This document shows, in pieces, positions 6,553 through 9,524 of a DNA stretch of 9,524 bases. The DNA lies in assembly GCA_030602845.1 (NCBI GenBank), contig JAUVYZ010000057.1, positions 1-9,524 on the forward strand, in the 5' to 3' direction. Both the position numbers and the translations under genes were made by a program. The notes beneath the pieces are model-generated. The model was given only the letters and a program-made list of their open reading frames with translations, made no database searches and was not told the origin of the DNA. The stretch comes from Phycisphaerae bacterium. GTDB lineage: Bacteria; Planctomycetota; Phycisphaerae; Sedimentisphaerales; Anaerobacaceae. Numbering within the stretch: position 1 is the stretch's first letter; every line of letters starts with the position of its first letter.

Positions 6553-8844
6553 CTACAGCCCTATCCCACTCTTGCGCGCGATCTCCACATCTTTCCTGAC
6601 ATCGTCCAGAATCTTCATCCAATCGAGTACACGCGTCCGTGCGAGAAGCTGGGGCCGATAGTGTTTGCCTGCAACCGAGGCGTAGTTTTCCCAATGCTTT
6701 TGTGCTTCGAGAAGATGTCGAATTGCCAGCGTCTTATTCTCTTGATTCCTTGACTTTTCGAACAAATGAAGCTGTACCGCACCGAGGATTTTCGAGGCAT
6801 AATAGCTGCCCAGATGAGACATCGCCTCAATATCGTTCAGCGTCAGCAGAAGCTCACGGCTTTTGGCGGCCTTGCTCCGAATCAACCCAACCTGTTTGAG
6901 CGACTCGTCCGCATAATTCCGCAATTCTTCAGCTACCTGGATTGGTGTCTTGTCCGTCATCTGTTCACCCCGCCCATCCGAGGGGCTGGGTTCATCAGCG
7001 AGATGCTTGTCCACGTATTCAGGAATTGACATCAGGCCGCTGTCCTGCATCGGCTGCGTCTTGATAAAGTCACGCACCGTATGAAAGCCCTTTCGCTGGT
7101 CAAAACATCCTTCCACCGCCCACATAAAATCCCAGTTACACCAATGGAACCGATTTACGAGCGGAACAATTTTCGACGCCATCGCCCAGGTGTCATAGAG
7201 AGCCAAACCTTTTGTTTTGGGAAATCGCCAGAGCAGAGTCTTCTCAAAGAATTCTCGCTTCAGATCAAGGTCGTATCCCAACCGTCCCCAAAGCATAAAC
7301 TTGTACCAGTGTTTCTTAATCTCCAGCGCACGCGGCCTCTCCGGCTCAAGGCTTGTAAATTCCCTGGCCCACACGTATCCGTCCGAACCCATATGATAAC
7401 CTGCGGTTTGTTCTTTTGGCGGCAGATTCGACAGAAACGCACGCACGTACTCAGGGTCACCCCAGCGGAAATTGAAAATGTCATCGTTGCGCAAATTCCA
7501 CCAGCACTTCACCTGGTACTTTTCCATTTCCTTCAGCAGCGGCTTGCAAAAAGGCGGTTTTGTTGAAGAGTACATATGAGCACGTGCGTACTTAAATGAT
7601 AGCTCGAAAGGGTCGGGATATTTGGACCCAAACTCTTCTATAATCTCACCCAGGCCGGTCTGCCACACACGGTGAATGAAGCGGACGGTTCGGTTCGGCT
7701 GCTGCTTCTTGGCATCCAGAATCCCCATCCCATAAGTCTTCCAAAGCCACTTTTCCTTGGCAAACTCGTCGTTGCGGTTTCTCATATTCTCCCCGGCAGT
7801 AACGCCGATGCCGGCCAGCAGAGGATAAGTCAGCACGGTTTCGCGAACACATTGGCGCAGATAGGCAATCGTCTTAGGATTGTCCTGTGCGTTGGTAATG
7901 CCGTATTTGCCTTCCACGCTATTCATAAGGATATTCCAGGTTATAAAATAGATATCAATCCCACGATTCTTCGCATACTCCATCACCCGCCGCCAGAATT
8001 TGATTTTCTCGTCAATCGTCATTTTCTTGACAACTTTGAGGTTCTTTAGAACCTCATGTGACACAAATTGGGGGTCCCTCCATACACCGTGTTTGTAAGT
8101 CGGCTTCAACGTGGTCACGCAAACATCCTCCAGAGCTGCATCAGGGTAGTTAGGCAATTTAACAATCGACGGAAATGGATGAGGGTTCCAAAGGGTCAAG
8201 GTGTTATAACGATAGCGAGCCATATCATCTAAAAACTCTTTCCAAAAGGCAAAATTCCACATCTCGGCATAGTTGTTTTGTGCCGCGTCCCCCGTGTCGT
8301 CGTAGCTTGGCGTCCGGGCATCCAGAGGTATATTGAATTTGATTCCACGCCGGGCAATAGAAGGTTTGTGAACCTTGTCGCTGACCTTATCGAGACTTCC
8401 TTCGATACGAACAATCTCCGCTATATCCAGCCCCCCATACATTGTGCCCGCTTCATCAGCACCGACAATCCAGTACGTGGTTTTCCCTGCCAAACGGATG
8501 GCATATCCCTGTGACTCAAGCTCAGAGACAGGCTTTCCACCTCTGTCAAGTAACCTTTTCTCCACGCTCTGCCTGCCTTTCACGGTAAGAATAATACGAA
8601 CCGACTTGTCCTTATCCGATAGCTGCTCGTTAGCCTTTACGGTAACGCTGAAGCCGTTTTCCTCCAGTGCTTCACGGATTTCTCCTGCGGCAAAGGCAAT
8701 CGGCGCCACAGCGGAATCACAATAAATGACAGCATTTGTTGAATCTGTCTCCATTTGACAGGAGGACATACCCATTGCCAAAAACATCACGCAGTAAATA
8801 AAGTTCCTAATATACGTTCTGCCGTTTATCCGCCAATCGCTCAT
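6553..8844 (-). CDS. Lipoprotein of the alpha-glucuronidase/GH20-like superfamily
   Basis: 763 residues from the ATG at 8844. That start is preferred over an in-frame GTG at 8883 because GGGGAAGG precedes it and because it leaves a normal signal peptide ending in GMSSC, a lipobox-like site with Cys29. Residues 38-146 resemble the N-terminal domain found before GH20/GH67-type barrels (VGADEAGTMYGGLDIAEIV at 127-145). A barrel-like region (about 165-525) carries GIGVTAGEN (345-353, acidic E352), NFRWGDPEYVRAF (458-470) and LWGRLGYD (518-525). Each aligns with the equivalent motif of the larger protein downstream, so the two are diverged paralogues. A helical C-terminal region (about 530-760) includes HLLEAQKHWENYASVAGKHY (710-729). 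There are no Ig-like domains. It is expected to be membrane-anchored outside the cytoplasm and to process carbohydrate. Substrate and catalytic competence are not established by sequence. Confidence 0.82.
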   Translation of the reverse strand: MSDWRINGRTYIRNFIYCVMFLAMGMSSCQMETDSTNAVIYCDSAVAPIAFAAGEIREALEENGFSVTVKANEQLSDKDKSVRIILTVKGRQSVEKRLLDRGGKPVSELESQGYAIRLAGKTTYWIVGADEAGTMYGGLDIAEIVRIEGSLDKVSDKVHKPSIARRGIKFNIPLDARTPSYDDTGDAAQNNYAEMWNFAFWKEFLDDMARYRYNTLTLWNPHPFPSIVKLPNYPDAALEDVCVTTLKPTYKHGVWRDPQFVSHEVLKNLKVVKKMTIDEKIKFWRRVMEYAKNRGIDIYFITWNILMNSVEGKYGITNAQDNPKTIAYLRQCVRETVLTYPLLAGIGVTAGENMRNRNDEFAKEKWLWKTYGMGILDAKKQQPNRTVRFIHRVWQTGLGEIIEEFGSKYPDPFELSFKYARAHMYSSTKPPFCKPLLKEMEKYQVKCWWNLRNDDIFNFRWGDPEYVRAFLSNLPPKEQTAGYHMGSDGYVWAREFTSLEPERPRALEIKKHWYKFMLWGRLGYDLDLKREFFEKTLLWRFPKTKGLALYDTWAMASKIVPLVNRFHWCNWDFMWAVEGCFDQRKGFHTVRDFIKTQPMQDSGLMSIPEYVDKHLADEPSPSDGRGEQMTDKTPIQVAEELRNYADESLKQVGLIRSKAAKSRELLLTLNDIEAMSHLGSYYASKILGAVQLHLFEKSRNQENKTLAIRHLLEAQKHWENYASVAGKHYRPQLLARTRVLDWMKILDDVRKDVEIARKSGIGL

Positions 8845-8858
8845 TTTCTTACCTTCCC

Positions 8859-8879
8859 CGCCAGTTTTTCCGGCTGGCG
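8859..8879 (-). other. Small hairpin immediately upstream of the lipoprotein gene's ribosome binding site
   Basis: CGCCAG (8859-8864) and CTGGCG (8874-8879) form a perfect 6-bp GC-rich stem with a 9-base loop. On the transcript it sits directly before GGGAAGG and the ATG at 8844. It could tune translation or protect the 5' end, or be one copy of a short dispersed repeat. Confidence 0.35.
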
Positions 8880-8940
8880 CCACTTTAATTTCTAAATCAT
8901 TTTGGTAACGGGACAGTAGTTAACGTGAATAGAGAATTTT

Positions 8941-9524
8941 TCATTTTTGACCCCTTATACTAAGACTTTTTTCCCTACGTTCAGCTAATCGTTCTTCTCT
9001 GGCGCGCTTTCTTTCTTCCTCTGCTTCTTTCCACAATAAATCATTTTCATTACGTGTCGCACTGTCGATCCATCCCATATGTTTACTATGTGATTCACCA
9101 TCTTTCCATGGATATAGTCTTACGATATTATCTTTCTTGCGGTATTTCTGGTCTTTATGATAGCACCCAAATGACCTGCCTAACCGTGGTCCACCGTATC
9201 CCCCAAGAACTTTATAAATAGCGTAGTTATTCTTATAAATAGCAACAGCTTCCGACTTCAGTGGTCCGACTAAAAAATTTCTTTTGAAGCGTTGGCTGGG
9301 TATAAAATATTTACCGTCCTTATCGGTGACCGTCTCATAAGAACCCGCAACGGGCTCAACAAGATATCCCATAAACCTCCAGACATAGTTAACTACAGCT
9401 CCCTGTATTGGCTGTCCGGTAACAGCGTGGATTACCTGGCCGCTGCGAGAACCTGTGCAGGGGAAACGGAGACGGTAAACTATGTAACCACAACCAATAG
9501 TAACAGCCGCAATAATGATAAGAG
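8941..9524 (-). CDS. Membrane-anchored or secreted protein with carboxypeptidase-regulatory-like domain (5' end outside window)
   Basis: The open frame continues upstream of the ATG at 9372 to the window edge with no stop or good start, giving 193 visible residues. The upstream part begins with a hydrophobic stretch (LIIIAAVTIGCGYIVYRL), a signal or anchor segment. It continues with GQVIHAVTGQPIQGAVV, which joins smoothly to GSYETVTDKDGKYFIPS. Together these make the classic CarboxypepD_reg-like fold signature (G-x-V-x-x-x-x-T-G-x-P-I-x-G-A, then T-D-x-D-G-x-Y-x-I-P). ATG 9372 is therefore inside the domain and is not the start. The last 35 or so residues are dense in Glu, Arg and Lys and probably form a charged helix. 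The middle is rich in Tyr, Lys and Gly and is unrecognised. Role unknown; such domains often support surface binding or assembly. Sampled lines run at about 37-40% GC, well below the enolase-superfamily genes. Confidence 0.8.
   Translation of the reverse strand, partial: LIIIAAVTIGCGYIVYRLRFPCTGSRSGQVIHAVTGQPIQGAVVNYVWRFMGYLVEPVAGSYETVTDKDGKYFIPSQRFKRNFLVGPLKSEAVAIYKNNYAIYKVLGGYGGPRLGRSFGCYHKDQKYRKKDNIVRLYPWKDGESHSKHMGWIDSATRNENDLLWKEAEEERKRAREERLAERREKSLSIRGQK

Noticed and set aside
6359..6694. 111-codon minus-strand open frame spanning the gap between the two hydrolase-like genes
   Set aside because: It overlaps the 3' end of the lipoprotein gene in another frame, has no recognisable domain, and its gap portion contains the proposed promoter and dyad.
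8845..8883. GTG at 8883 as start of the lipoprotein gene
   Set aside because: No ribosome binding site precedes it, the extra 13 residues are encoded by a hairpin region, and they would displace the signal peptide; ATG 8844 has a good site and a normal signal.
8941..9372. ATG at 9372 as the true start of the right-hand gene
   Set aside because: The frame stays open to the window edge, and the upstream residues supply the first strands of the same domain plus a hydrophobic anchor.

Overview
The window carries six protein-coding genes, all on the minus strand and read from high to low coordinates. Two of them run off the ends. Three predicted products begin with twin-arginine (Tat) signals, one with a Sec signal, one with a lipoprotein signal and one with a membrane anchor or signal segment. 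Every protein therefore appears to be sent out of the cytoplasm. Tat-tagged sugar-acid enzymes next to large secreted glycoside-hydrolase-like proteins are typical of Planctomycetota, or less likely Verrucomicrobiota or Lentisphaerota. This lineage call rests on gene style alone; there is no rRNA or other marker gene here.

Layout in the direction of transcription: (1) 9524-8941, the 3' part of a membrane-anchored or secreted protein with a carboxypeptidase-regulatory-like beta-sandwich and a highly charged C-terminal helix. It is clearly more AT-rich than the rest. (2) 8844-6553, a lipoprotein of the alpha-glucuronidase/GH20-like superfamily. (3) 6362-3495, a larger secreted paralogue of gene 2 with two extra Ig/FN3-like domains at its C-terminus. 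It is preceded by a plausible promoter overlapped by a 7-bp dyad. (4) 3406-2171, a Tat-tagged enolase-superfamily enzyme with the galactonate-dehydratase residue pattern. (5) 2105-861, a second Tat-tagged enolase-superfamily enzyme with the mandelate-racemase KxK and Asp/His pattern. (6) 642-1, the N-terminal 214 residues of a Tat-tagged FAD-dependent oxidoreductase.

The 218-bp gap between genes 5 and 6 is the strangest stretch. It holds a start-less 32-codon fragment resembling residues about 20-50 of gene 5 (56 of 65 bases identical over the core), next to a nested palindrome of about 62 bp.

A working model, which is inference, is an accessory carbohydrate-catabolism locus. The two hydrolase-like proteins would release acidic sugars from a polysaccharide outside the cytoplasm. 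The Tat-exported FAD enzyme and the two dehydratase/racemase-like enzymes would then act on the products in the periplasm. No transporter, regulator, sulfatase or polysaccharide lyase is visible in the window, and the substrate cannot be read from the sequence.
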